Part shown: positions 9,716 through 18,002 of the stretch, in pieces
Position numbering within the stretch: the first letter of the stretch is position 1
How the letters are laid out: each line of letters starts with the position of its first letter
Assembly (NCBI RefSeq): GCF_002056795.1
Contig: NZ_CP020104.1
Coordinates: 6,209,501-6,273,500, forward strand
Length of the DNA stretch: 64,000 bases
Direction of reading: 5' to 3'
Source of the DNA: Spirosoma aerolatum
Lineage (GTDB): Bacteria; Bacteroidota; Bacteroidia; Cytophagales; Spirosomataceae
The notes under the pieces: generated by a model
What the model saw: only the letters and a program-made list of their open reading frames with translations
The model's database searches: none
Told to the model about the DNA's origin: nothing
Translations under genes and position numbers: made by a program

Positions 9716-11092
9716 TTAGGATCGGGTTAGCTCGGCTTCTATTTCTTCCAGGGATTTTCCTTTCGTTTCCGGCATGCGTACCCAAATGAACAAAAAATAG
9801 GCGAGACATACTATGGCGTGAAACCCAAAGGTTACCGGTAAACCCCAGTATTGCTTCATGACGGGGAAGGAGGCCGTCGTGAAAAAGTTGGTGATCCACA
9901 GGGCCAGCGTTGCCAGTGCCATGGCATTACCCCGGATACGATTGGGAAAAATTTCGGAGAGAGCCACCCAGGTAACAGGTCCTAACGTAGCGGAATAAAT
10001 AGCGATGAACCCCAATACAAACACAAGCACCCAGTTCCCCGGCAACTGCCAGTAAAAAGCCGCCGATAACGCCAGTGCATCCAGACAAAGCAACATCGAC
10101 CCGTATTGCAGTAATTTCTTCCGGCCAATTCGGTCAATCGTACCAATGGCAATGAAGGTAAAAATGAAGTTGATTACGCCAATGATAATCGATTGCAAAA
10201 AGGCGAAATCCTGCGCCATACCCGCCTGTCGGAACAAGTCCGGAGCGTAGGAAAACAGGGAATTCTGCCCAACGGCCTGGGAGAAAACCGCAACGACAAT
10301 ACCGATGAAGACAATGGGCCACAGATCTTTCCGAAACAGATCGCCGACCGATTCTTGGGTTTCCTGGGTGAAGCTGGCTCTGATCTGGTACGCTTCGGCA
10401 GTAGCGTAGGTCTGCCCACCGATTCGCGTCAGAACGGCAATGGCTTCGGGTAAACGCTTTTTACGGATCAGCCAGCGCGGACTTTCGGCAACGAAGAACA
10501 GGCCAACAAAAAACAGCAATGACGGCACCGACTGCGTAGAAAACATCCACCGCCAGTTATTGACCCCGGCATTCAGGAGCAGGTAATTGGAGAGGTAAGC
10601 CAACAGGATGCCAATGACAATAGAGAGTTGGTAAAACGACACCATCTGTCCACGTATAGGCGCGGGCGAAATCTCGGCTACATACATCGGACACACTAAA
10701 GCCGCAGCGCCAACGGCCCCGCCACTGAGCATCCGAAAGGTAACGAACAGCGGAAAGCTACCGGCCCAGCCCGTACCTACACCGGTCAGGGCAAACAGTA
10801 CCGCACAGCCCATCAAGAGCTTTTTTCGGCCTAGTGTATCGCTCAGCTTCCCCCCTATCAAAGCGCCAAAAGCCGCACCCAGGTTGATACAGCCCACAGC
10901 CCAGCCCGTTCGAATCTCATCCAGTTGAAAGTACTTCGTAAAAAATGGAACGGTGCCAGAAATGATGACCAGATCGAAACCGAATAAAACGCCCCCTAAG
11001 GCTGCAATGGCACTAATAAGGTAAACGTAACGTCGGTTGACGGCAACGTCGATCCCGCTGATGTTGGGTTGAGTCTGAATAATAACGGCCAT
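9716..11092 (-). CDS. MFS sugar:H+ symporter, sugar-porter family
   Basis: 458 aa with about twelve hydrophobic segments. Signature motifs of the sugar-porter family are present: GGKLSDTLGRKK after TM2, PMYVAEISPAPIRGQM after TM4, the inter-domain AESPRWLIRKKR, DRIGRKKLLQYG after TM8, and PETKGKSLEEIEAEL at the C-terminus. The family moves mono- and disaccharides such as xylose, galactose, arabinose or myo-inositol across the inner membrane. It starts immediately after a repeat-bearing spacer and lies 10 bp before the sigma gene, so it is probably the first gene of the MFS-sigma-fecR unit. The substrate cannot be read from the sequence; xylose or galactose would fit the GH10 and GH36 genes nearby. 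Confidence 0.93.
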   Translation of the reverse strand: MAVIIQTQPNISGIDVAVNRRYVYLISAIAALGGVLFGFDLVIISGTVPFFTKYFQLDEIRTGWAVGCINLGAAFGALIGGKLSDTLGRKKLLMGCAVLFALTGVGTGWAGSFPLFVTFRMLSGGAVGAAALVCPMYVAEISPAPIRGQMVSFYQLSIVIGILLAYLSNYLLLNAGVNNWRWMFSTQSVPSLLFFVGLFFVAESPRWLIRKKRLPEAIAVLTRIGGQTYATAEAYQIRASFTQETQESVGDLFRKDLWPIVFIGIVVAVFSQAVGQNSLFSYAPDLFRQAGMAQDFAFLQSIIIGVINFIFTFIAIGTIDRIGRKKLLQYGSMLLCLDALALSAAFYWQLPGNWVLVFVLGFIAIYSATLGPVTWVALSEIFPNRIRGNAMALATLALWITNFFTTASFPVMKQYWGLPVTFGFHAIVCLAYFLFIWVRMPETKGKSLEEIEAELTRS

Positions 11093-11115
11093 AAGTGTTC
11101 ATTTTAAAAACTGTT

Positions 11116-11201
11116 ACACAGAGATTCGCAGAGCCAACACAGAGATTCACAGAGAAAAAGAAAACTCTGTGAATCTCCTTTCCCTCCGTGCATCTCTGTG
11201 T
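11116..11201. repeat. Nested inverted repeat of the ACACAGAGATT type, hairpin-forming
   Basis: An inner perfect 13-bp stem (GAGATTCACAGAG at 11142-11154 and CTCTGTGAATCTC at 11165-11177) has a 10-nt A-rich loop. Outer 10-bp arms (ACACAGAGAT at 11116-11125 and ATCTCTGTGT at 11192-11201) enclose it. The unit ACAGAGATTC-CAGAG occurs twice in direct orientation on the left side. It lies between the PhyH and MFS genes, both on the minus strand, and could terminate the upstream transcript. The word CTCTGTG-AATCTCTGTG recalls dispersed intergenic repeats seen in Bacteroidota. Confidence 0.7.
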
Positions 11202-11212
11202 CACAACTCTTC

Positions 11213-12052
11213 TTACTTCAATGCCACATCAGCCTCTTTACTCAAAAATTCGGCGCCCTCTTCAACCAGTCCAGCGGCATCCCAGTTGAGCAGCGCGTCA
11301 TTAGGGACCACATCTATGGCCGTGATACTGGCCGATGAAGACGATGATTCGTTGTAACCAATGTTCGACTGCCGGTTGTAGCACGAAATCATCGACCAGC
11401 GCGGCTTATCCGACAAATTGGCTTCGGAACGATGGAGGATGTTGCTGTGAAAAAACAGAACATCACCCGCTGTTAACTCCACAAAAACGTGTTCCATCGT
11501 TTTCAGTGCCAGGTCGACGTAGCGTTGCGAAGCACCTACCTGCTCACCCGCAAAACCGTGCTCGACCCGCCCCATTTTGTGCGAGCCTTTGATCACCTGC
11601 AAACAACCGTTTTCCTGATTCGCATCCGTAATGGCGACCATGACCGACATCATCTGATCGGGCAGCAGAAATTCGTTTTTATACCAGTAGCCGTAATCCT
11701 GATGCCACTCCCAGGCCCCGCCAACGCGCGGCTCTTTTTGCATCAGTTTGGAGTGAAAATGACACACTGAGGAGGCTGGATTATCCAACAGGGCATCTAC
11801 CGACTCCACAAGTTGCTGACTTCGGGTGAGGAGTCCATACACATCGTCGCCGGGTTTGTACCAGAGCGACAGTTTGCTCCGCTTACCCGTGCTGTCGTTG
11901 ACATTAATGGCGTGTTTGCTTATGGCGCTGTCCTCAATAGCGACATGGTAGAGTTTTTCAACTTCGGCGGCATTCAGAAAGCCCCTGACAATCAGATAGC
12001 CATCCTGATGATATTGCTTAATCTGTTCGGGTGTCAATGATTCGTTTGTCAT
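11213..12052 (-). CDS. Phytanoyl-CoA dioxygenase (PhyH)-family Fe(II)/2-oxoglutarate oxygenase
   Basis: 279 aa. The cupin-like double-stranded beta-helix carries the facial triad: the HxD pair in WEWHQDYGYWY and the distal His in FFHSNILHRSEANLSDKPRW. The arginine that follows is a likely 2-oxoglutarate ligand. The N-terminal EQIKQYHQDGYLIVRGFLN is typical of the family. These enzymes hydroxylate small molecules using O2 and 2-oxoglutarate; no substrate is indicated. No signal peptide is seen, so it should be cytoplasmic. It lies between the GH36 gene and the MFS transporter, both co-directional, so a role in handling an imported sugar derivative or plant metabolite is possible but unproven. 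Confidence 0.9.
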   Translation of the reverse strand: MTNESLTPEQIKQYHQDGYLIVRGFLNAAEVEKLYHVAIEDSAISKHAINVNDSTGKRSKLSLWYKPGDDVYGLLTRSQQLVESVDALLDNPASSVCHFHSKLMQKEPRVGGAWEWHQDYGYWYKNEFLLPDQMMSVMVAITDANQENGCLQVIKGSHKMGRVEHGFAGEQVGASQRYVDLALKTMEHVFVELTAGDVLFFHSNILHRSEANLSDKPRWSMISCYNRQSNIGYNESSSSSASITAIDVVPNDALLNWDAAGLVEEGAEFLSKEADVALK

Positions 12053-12121
12053 GTTGATTGAGTTTAAAAGTTGTGTTCAATCTGTTTTCTGATCCTGGTC
12101 TGTCCTAATGCCGTAGAGTGC

Positions 12122-14269
12122 TCAAATCGCGCTAATTTCAAAGAGTTCGCCGGTATACATAGCCGTCAGAGTTACCTGAAAGCCCATCGTTTGCAGGTCC
12201 TGTCCACTCAGGGAAGCCACGAGTTTCCCATCCATTGATTTAACTTGGTAGCGTTTGGTGGGGTCGAGCTGCCGCACGGTCACCATTCGCTTTGTTTCTG
12301 GCGCACCATGCCGGAATATGCCCACAATGCCGCCCGCTTTTGTGTCGGTATTGATGCGTTGGAAACCGTCCCACATACCCTCCTTCGGTTCGCCGAACCC
12401 GGCCAGATCCTGGCGGTAACTCATGATCTGGTGTTTGTTTTCCATCCCTTGCAGCCAATTGGCATAGGCCCTGTATTTTTTCAGATCAGGTGCCGATAAT
12501 TTTCGGGGGTCTCCCAGCATGATGGGTAAGGCCCCGGCTAATGATTTGATGTGCATCTCCCAACCGGCATCCTGCATTTCGGGATTTCCGATGACCAGGG
12601 CCGTAGCAGGGATGGCAGGTGAACGCCACCAGGCCATATTCCGGACGCGCAGATCGACGTTGGCATCAGGTGGGCCGTAGAAATTTGACAGCCAGTCACC
12701 TTCAGCATGTTTCAGCATGGCGTAATCAATCAGTTGCAGACCACCCATCGTTTCAAATGTGCAGTCAATAAACAGATTAGGCTTAGCGGCATGCAACTCG
12801 TCGAAGAGTTTCCAGACGGCTTCATAATTGGTGTACAACGATTCGTGATGGTCTTTGTGCCCCTGATGGTTGGCGGCATAGCAACCCGTCACCTTGTTCC
12901 CAAATCGGTACGTACTGGTGACCACCGTAAAATCCAGTTTCAGGTATTCCAGACCGTACTCCAGCGCCAACTTTAATAGCACATCTTTGATGTAGTCCCG
13001 CCAGGGAGTACCAAAGCAGGCGGTGCGCATGTTCAGGTCATCTTCGTGCAGGTTGGCCGGTTGCTGATTAGCGTCCAGTACGAACCAGTCCGGGTGAGCT
13101 TTGTAAACTTTACTATCCGGAGAGGCACTGCCCACGCTGACCCAAAGGCCGGGCTTCATTCCCAAGGATTTGATATAGTCGAAAACGGGTTTCAGGCCAT
13201 TGGGAAATTTCTTTTTGTCGATAATCCAGTCGCCATAATTATCGGCCCAGCCATCGTCGATGATAAACTCTTTCATGCCCGCATCGGCGGCTGCTTTAGC
13301 CAATTCCATGACTAGCTTCTCATTGATATTCTTACGAAAAGGCACCCAGGTGTTATAGACAAAGGTGGGTTTCTTCTCCAATTCGGAAAGGCGGATACCC
13401 ATATGTTTACGCAAAAAATCGGGGACAGCCGTATTCAGGATTTCGTCTGGATCTTTGTGGTTGTTATACACCATCGTGAATACCTGCGGAGTCGTGAACG
13501 ACTCACCTGCCGCGATGTATTTCCGAAAGGGGAAGCGGGCATCCTTGTGCGTCAATCCGCTGAGAATGGCGGGCTCATCCCAGAAAACCGACGTGTGTTT
13601 AACGACACCAGCAGCCTCGTTACCAATCACAATACCCTGTTGCCAATCGCTGTTATGCACCGTGAGCAGAGCATCCTGAAAGTTACCGTCGTAGGGACCA
13701 ATGGACCGCCGTCGGCCATAGTCGTGACAAATCCAGCTAAACGTAGTGGCGTTGTAATTGGTTACCACAAACTTTTCGACATCAACCGATTCCAGCCGAA
13801 CCGGCTCGTTGGTCAGGTTTTTAACAATTAAGCTTTTGCGGATAACGGGCAGATTGGGATAAAGTAAAAAATTCAGGGTGAGTTCTAGTTTCCCGTCGTT
13901 GCTTTGCAGTGTTACGGCTGCTCCGTCGCCCTGCTTGGCGTCGGTAAGTCTCTCCGTTTTTACCAGCTTCCAATCGCCGGAGCCGCTATATACTTTATCG
14001 TTTATCTCAAACTGGAAATCTGGATTCGTTTTTTGAAAATACCTGAATTCGCCAGCAACGGGTTTGTATTCGGTCGTCAGCAAATGACCATCCGAAGCAG
14101 GCAGTTTGATGGTTCGCTGAACGATACTGTTGTTCAGGATAAGCTCCGACGTGTTCCATCTGGCAAAGGGCGAATTTTGCACCTGCCCCCTGGCACTGGA
14201 TATAGACACCGCTAATGCAATAGCCAGCATCCGGTAATTTTGCCAAAATGGGTAAAGAAAGTTCTTCAT
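12122..14269 (-). CDS. GH36-like alpha-galactosidase (melibiase fold), exported
   Basis: About 715 aa from the ATG at 14269. That start gives a clean signal peptide (MKNFLYPFWQNYRMLAIALA, then SARGQ), whereas the longer reading from 14338 adds 23 residues that spoil it. An N-terminal beta-supersandwich is followed by a (beta/alpha)8 barrel with FIIDDGWADNYGDW, GMKPGLWVS, YLKLDFT (candidate nucleophile Asp) and LFIDCTFETMGG. A beta-sandwich C-terminus (KRYQVKSMDGK) follows. GH36 enzymes remove terminal alpha-galactose from galacto-oligosaccharides and galactomannan. The AraC regulator is divergently transcribed 163 bp away and is the obvious candidate controller. Confidence 0.88.
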   Translation of the reverse strand: MKNFLYPFWQNYRMLAIALAVSISSARGQVQNSPFARWNTSELILNNSIVQRTIKLPASDGHLLTTEYKPVAGEFRYFQKTNPDFQFEINDKVYSGSGDWKLVKTERLTDAKQGDGAAVTLQSNDGKLELTLNFLLYPNLPVIRKSLIVKNLTNEPVRLESVDVEKFVVTNYNATTFSWICHDYGRRRSIGPYDGNFQDALLTVHNSDWQQGIVIGNEAAGVVKHTSVFWDEPAILSGLTHKDARFPFRKYIAAGESFTTPQVFTMVYNNHKDPDEILNTAVPDFLRKHMGIRLSELEKKPTFVYNTWVPFRKNINEKLVMELAKAAADAGMKEFIIDDGWADNYGDWIIDKKKFPNGLKPVFDYIKSLGMKPGLWVSVGSASPDSKVYKAHPDWFVLDANQQPANLHEDDLNMRTACFGTPWRDYIKDVLLKLALEYGLEYLKLDFTVVTSTYRFGNKVTGCYAANHQGHKDHHESLYTNYEAVWKLFDELHAAKPNLFIDCTFETMGGLQLIDYAMLKHAEGDWLSNFYGPPDANVDLRVRNMAWWRSPAIPATALVIGNPEMQDAGWEMHIKSLAGALPIMLGDPRKLSAPDLKKYRAYANWLQGMENKHQIMSYRQDLAGFGEPKEGMWDGFQRINTDTKAGGIVGIFRHGAPETKRMVTVRQLDPTKRYQVKSMDGKLVASLSGQDLQTMGFQVTLTAMYTGELFEISAI

Positions 14270-14432
14270 AAACGATTGCGTTAAATGCCTGACAGAAATC
14301 AACAAAGCGAGCCAACTAATTGCATTTAACGGTAACAAAATTCAGTTTTTCCAAGAAGACCTAAATGAAGTATTTTAGCCTAAACATGGATTATTCTATC
14401 TTTATGTTGTTTTAGCGATCAAGTACAATTGG

Positions 14433-15341
14433 ATGAGCCCACTAAACCGTAAAAGTCGCGGATTTGCCGGGGAGCGGATTATTGAGATCCCCAAAGAAAC
14501 CATCGATAAATGTTTGTCGATGCCGTTGATCAGTAGCCTATTCATTACCCGTATGGGTTTTTATCCTAAAGCGCTGTATCACTATTACCAACGTCCAACA
14601 GGCATTTCACAGGTCATCCTGCTGTATTGCACAGACGGGCTGGGCTGGATACAGTTGCCCACTGGCCGGATTATCCTTCAGGCTGGCGACGTATTGGCAA
14701 TACCTACCGGAATACCTCATTCCTATGGTGCTGATACAGAGAATCCCTGGTCGATTCACTGGTTTCATTTCAGCGGACATCAGTGCAACGAAGCGGTAAA
14801 TGCCATCATGGACGATCGGGCTGGCAAACCACAAGCCGTTCGTGTTCCTTTTTCGGAACAACGGATCGAGTTGTTTGACCGTATTTTCGATACGTTCCTG
14901 AAAGGCTATAGCACTTCGAATCTGCTGTATGCCAATCTGGCGCTTCCCTTTTTTCTGGCCTCATTTGTTGTACCTGAAAACTTCCAGAAAGAAATCGTCT
15001 CGGTCGGCATTAATCCGACGAACAAAGCTATTCTGTTCATGCAGAACAATCTATCGAAGTCGATCACACTAGACAATATTGCTCAGGCAGCTAACTTATC
15101 GACCTCCTTTTGCTCGCGTAAATTCAAACAGGATACCGGCTATGCACCTATCGAGTACTTTAACCACCTCCGCATTCAGAAAGCCTGTCAATTACTCCAT
15201 TTCAGTGATCTGCGCATCAATGAAGTGGCGTCTCAACTAGGGATCGATGATCCGTTCTATTTTTCGAGGCTCTTCAAAAAACAAATGGGCGTTTCGCCCG
15301 CAGAGTACCGGAAGAGTGAAGGTATTCATCGTAGGGGGTAG
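14433..15341 (+). CDS. AraC-family transcriptional regulator with N-terminal cupin sensor
   Basis: 302 aa. The N-terminal AraC-binding cupin (about 60-130, GWIQLPTGRIILQAGDVLAI, PTGIPHSYG, IHWFHFSG) precedes a two-helix-turn-helix C-terminal domain (about 205-300). The HTH landmarks are SITLDNIAQAANLSTSFCSR, INEVASQLGIDDPFYFSRLF and KKQMGVSPAEYRK. The sensor domain resembles those that bind sugars such as arabinose, rhamnose or galactosides. It is one of the few plus-strand genes and is divergent from the GH36 gene, whose promoter it probably controls. A TATCTTTATG sequence about 35 bp upstream is close to the Bacteroidota -7 consensus but lacks a clear partner box. Confidence 0.93.
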   Translation: MSPLNRKSRGFAGERIIEIPKETIDKCLSMPLISSLFITRMGFYPKALYHYYQRPTGISQVILLYCTDGLGWIQLPTGRIILQAGDVLAIPTGIPHSYGADTENPWSIHWFHFSGHQCNEAVNAIMDDRAGKPQAVRVPFSEQRIELFDRIFDTFLKGYSTSNLLYANLALPFFLASFVVPENFQKEIVSVGINPTNKAILFMQNNLSKSITLDNIAQAANLSTSFCSRKFKQDTGYAPIEYFNHLRIQKACQLLHFSDLRINEVASQLGIDDPFYFSRLFKKQMGVSPAEYRKSEGIHRRG

Positions 15342-15393
15342 TAATTCTTCTAATAGAATGTTCTTTTCGATCCAGTTCCTTCTGGCAAGCTGT

Positions 15394-16239
15394 TTAGGCA
15401 TATCGTTGTTTTAATAGATTCATCATGAACACATTGATCTCCCATTGATTGCCTATTGGCAATTGGGTGTAGGGCATTGTGGGCATATACGTCGCCGGGC
15501 CGAACTCCGTGGTGACGGTTACCGGGCCGCCGATGCGGTTGGTGCCGTTTATCCGGTGCGTTTCCACAATTTTATCCCACCACGCCAGATGCGTGTTGAG
15601 CGTATCCTCCCACTCCGGCGCACGCGGATCAGCCACCTGCGGCCCCTCCGGGTGCCCCACCCGACTGTGAATATGGTCGGTGCGGGAAATAGCCAGATTC
15701 ACGGCTTCGGCCTGGTTTTCGAGCAGCGATTCATGGACGTTACACCAGTGCGAAATATCGAGGCAAATGCGCAGGTCGGGCAGGCGGGTCAAATAATCCT
15801 GAGCGATATGGGCGGCAAAGAGCGATTTCCCCCGGTGCGTTTCGTGGATGATCCGAACGCCCGTTTCTTCCGAAATCTGGGCGGCCAGTTCGAAAAGGTG
15901 TTTGTTCTGCTCGAAAGTGAAGAAATCCTTACCCGTCTGGCAATTGACAAAAACGGGCCGGGCCGCAATCAGGTTACGGAGGTATTTTTCGTAGTTCCGA
16001 CTGTGTTCGTTCAGATCGCTCTCGAACGATTGCCAATACTGACCGATCAGTTCGAGGTCGTAGTCTTTTAACGTAGCGACGATTTCCCGACTCTCATTGG
16101 CACCGAGCGGCAATGCCATTTCAACGCCATCGTAGCCCGCGGCTTTTACGTTCTGGCAAAAGAGGGCAAAAGGCAACGTATTTCCCCATTCGGGCGCGTA
16201 AAATTTGATTGGCTTAAAAGTTGTTTCAGTAGTTATCAT
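15394..16239 (-). CDS. Sugar phosphate isomerase/epimerase-like TIM-barrel protein (AP-endonuclease-2 fold)
   Basis: 281 aa without a signal peptide. The xylose-isomerase-like barrel shows likely metal ligands in RIIHETHRGK (Glu), ICLDISHWC (Asp and His), HIHSRVGH (His) and VTTEFGP (Glu), in the order expected for this superfamily. Members isomerise or epimerise sugars, inosose or 3-keto-sugars. It is followed 19 bp upstream on the same strand by a ThuA-like gene and another TIM-barrel protein, so three sugar-processing genes form a block. The exact substrate is not decidable. Confidence 0.88.
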   Translation of the reverse strand: MITTETTFKPIKFYAPEWGNTLPFALFCQNVKAAGYDGVEMALPLGANESREIVATLKDYDLELIGQYWQSFESDLNEHSRNYEKYLRNLIAARPVFVNCQTGKDFFTFEQNKHLFELAAQISEETGVRIIHETHRGKSLFAAHIAQDYLTRLPDLRICLDISHWCNVHESLLENQAEAVNLAISRTDHIHSRVGHPEGPQVADPRAPEWEDTLNTHLAWWDKIVETHRINGTNRIGGPVTVTTEFGPATYMPTMPYTQLPIGNQWEINVFMMNLLKQRYA

Positions 16240-16257
16240 TGGTGTAGGCTATACCTG

Positions 16258-17013
16258 TTATGGGGTATACAGGATTGCATTGGCTATGATTTGCGTGTAT
16301 ATAGAATTTTCGAAATCACTGACCGCGTGGCCCGGCTGACTGTAAAATAGCCAGCCTTTTCCAACGGGTTTACACCAGGCCGCCCGATCCTGCATCCATA
16401 TCTTTCCGGTGGCATCCGTGAATTTATACCCCAGCAAAATAGTGCGGCTTCCCAGCAGTTGATGGTTCAGAAAGCCCTCTGTTTTTTGCAAAACAAAGCC
16501 CGGCACGTGTTTCTCTTTTTGGCCGCCTTCCTGCGTATAGGCAATCGTGGAGGCATACGTAATCTTGTGCGACGTAATGAAGTGTTTCGGAGCCAGGTTC
16601 ACCACGGCCATGTCTATATCGCCCACGTATTTGTAGCCACCTTCCGTTACGTCTTTTTTGGGCAGGTCGATACCCAGAAACGAAAACCACTCTTTATTTT
16701 TCCGCTTGGCCGAACTAATGGAATGATGCAGGCAAATCAATTTGCCCCCGTTTTGAGCATACTGAATAAAGGCTCGTTCGGGTATCGAGTCCAGATCTTT
16801 GTGGATATAGACAACAACCGCCCGAAAATTAGCCAGAGTTGCAGGCATGGCAGTCTGGGTCACGATTTTAGAAGTCAGTCCTTCCTGCTGTTGAATGCCC
16901 TTGGCCAGCATTTCCATAGCCGGAATTTCGTCGGCAACGATCAATACGTCCTGAGCGGTTACCCAACCAACTGTCATCAGCAGACAGACGAGTACAAAAA
17001 GCCAATGTTTCAT
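16258..17013 (-). CDS. ThuA-like domain protein, secreted
   Basis: 251 aa from the ATG at 17013; a longer reading would need a TTG codon. The signal peptide is MKHWLFVLVCLLMTVGWVT followed by AQD. The rest is a class-I glutaminase-amidotransferase-like fold typical of ThuA (VVVYIHKDLDSIPERAFI, GGKLICLHHSISSAKR, WFSFLGIDLP, AWCKPVGKGWLFYSQPGH). ThuA proteins act in trehalose and related disaccharide utilisation, linked with 3-keto-sugar intermediates. The gene is sandwiched between two TIM-barrel sugar isomerase genes, 18 and 19 bp away, which supports a sugar-catabolic role outside the cytoplasm. Confidence 0.82.
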   Translation of the reverse strand: MKHWLFVLVCLLMTVGWVTAQDVLIVADEIPAMEMLAKGIQQQEGLTSKIVTQTAMPATLANFRAVVVYIHKDLDSIPERAFIQYAQNGGKLICLHHSISSAKRKNKEWFSFLGIDLPKKDVTEGGYKYVGDIDMAVVNLAPKHFITSHKITYASTIAYTQEGGQKEKHVPGFVLQKTEGFLNHQLLGSRTILLGYKFTDATGKIWMQDRAAWCKPVGKGWLFYSQPGHAVSDFENSIYTQIIANAILYTP

Positions 17014-17032
17014 AAATGACAAGCGTTTTTCG

Positions 17033-17875
17033 TCACTTCAGTTGGTTCAGATAGGCTATTGTTTGCGGCACCTGCGTGGCATAACTGGGACTTTCATCTT
17101 CAATGTAGTAGTGTTCAATGGACGACTTCTGAGCAGCTTTCAGAATGGCGGGCAAATCGAGCTGACCAGTGCCCAGCGCTACATCGTTCTCCACCGCCGT
17201 GCCGCCCGACAAATTGCCAGCTACCCCTTTACGCAGGTCTTTCAGGTGCATCAGTTTAAAGCGCTTCGGGTATTTTTTGATCAGCGCAGCAGGGTCGGCA
17301 CCGGGGAAAAAGGTCCAAAGAATATCCAGTTCGAAACTAACATACTGCGGATCGGTATGCTGAACGATGTAATCGAACAGGGTGCCGTCCTCGTATTTTT
17401 CGAACTCATAGCCGTGGTTATGGTAGCAGAACGTCAGGCCAAACTCATCTTTCAACTGCTTACCAATTCGGTTGAAGGTTTCAACGGCTTTCTGCGCATC
17501 CGTCAGCGTAAATGGGGGCTTTGCCATAATCCAGGCCACCCGAACATAACTCGCTCCCAGGGTTTTGGCATTTTTACCCACTTCGCTGGTTTTGTTCTGC
17601 GCATCGGCATAGCTAACCCCAAACGACGAGCATTTCATGCTGCGTTCATCAAGGAGTGTACGCAATTCGGCGGCTGTTTTGCCGAAGAGGTTGGAAAACT
17701 CCATATCGGTAATGCCCAGCGCCTTAATGGTATCGAGGGTGGCCGGTACGTTTTTAGCAAAGCTGTCGCGGTACGTATACGACACCATGCCGGGCGTTTG
17801 CGGGAACACTTTTTTCTGCGCCTGGGCCACACCAAAGCTCAGCAGGATAACGAAAGCGAGAAGTTTTTTTTTCAT
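17033..17875 (-). CDS. Secreted sugar phosphate isomerase/epimerase-like TIM-barrel protein
   Basis: 280 aa. The signal peptide MKKKLLAFVILLSFGVAQA places it in the periplasm. The AP-endonuclease-2-like barrel has probable metal ligands in LTFCYHNHGYEF (His), VSFELDILW (Glu/Asp), LMHLKDLR (His) and YYIEDESPS (Glu). An exported version of a sugar epimerase suggests it acts on oligosaccharides or oxidised sugars before uptake. It is co-directional with the ThuA-like gene 19 bp downstream. A long hairpin repeat sits on its 5' side. Confidence 0.88.
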   Translation of the reverse strand: MKKKLLAFVILLSFGVAQAQKKVFPQTPGMVSYTYRDSFAKNVPATLDTIKALGITDMEFSNLFGKTAAELRTLLDERSMKCSSFGVSYADAQNKTSEVGKNAKTLGASYVRVAWIMAKPPFTLTDAQKAVETFNRIGKQLKDEFGLTFCYHNHGYEFEKYEDGTLFDYIVQHTDPQYVSFELDILWTFFPGADPAALIKKYPKRFKLMHLKDLRKGVAGNLSGGTAVENDVALGTGQLDLPAILKAAQKSSIEHYYIEDESPSYATQVPQTIAYLNQLK

Positions 17876-17903
17876 GATTGGTTAGTCAAAACAAATTAGA
17901 TTA

Positions 17904-17991
17904 TTTTTTGTCATGCTGACGAAGGAAGCATCTTCGGCAGGAACACTAAACCAGTCACCGAAGAGGCTTCCTTCGTCAGCATGACAAAAAA
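17904..17991. repeat. Long hairpin repeat, family A copy 1
   Basis: Arms 17904-17937 and 17958-17991 are complementary at 33 of 34 positions around a 20-nt loop. The outer part is TTTTTTGTCATGCTGA and the inner part ends CATCTTCGG. A second copy with the same outer and inner sequence but a different middle lies at 32092-32179. Both are intergenic. With T-runs on both ends it could terminate transcription in either direction, here below the beta-helix gene's 5' neighbour. It looks like a dispersed MITE/REP-type element. Confidence 0.85.
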
Positions 17992-18002
17992 ACTAGCCTG
18001 AT

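Noticed and set aside
14394..14410. TATCTTTATG as a Bacteroidota promoter for the AraC gene (similar word before GntR)
   Set aside because: Near-match to TAnnTTTG, but no -33 TTTG at the right distance.
15343..15360. Small ATTCT/AGAAT hairpin after the AraC gene
   Set aside because: Only a 5-bp stem, no T-run; too weak to call a terminator.
15445..16071. Long plus-strand open frame of about 208 codons opposite the TIM-barrel gene
   Set aside because: It is an antisense reading of a clearly coding minus-strand gene; no domain or start signal of its own.
17042..17899. 285-codon plus-strand frame opposite the secreted epimerase
   Set aside because: Antisense shadow; the minus strand has a signal peptide and conserved metal-ligand motifs.
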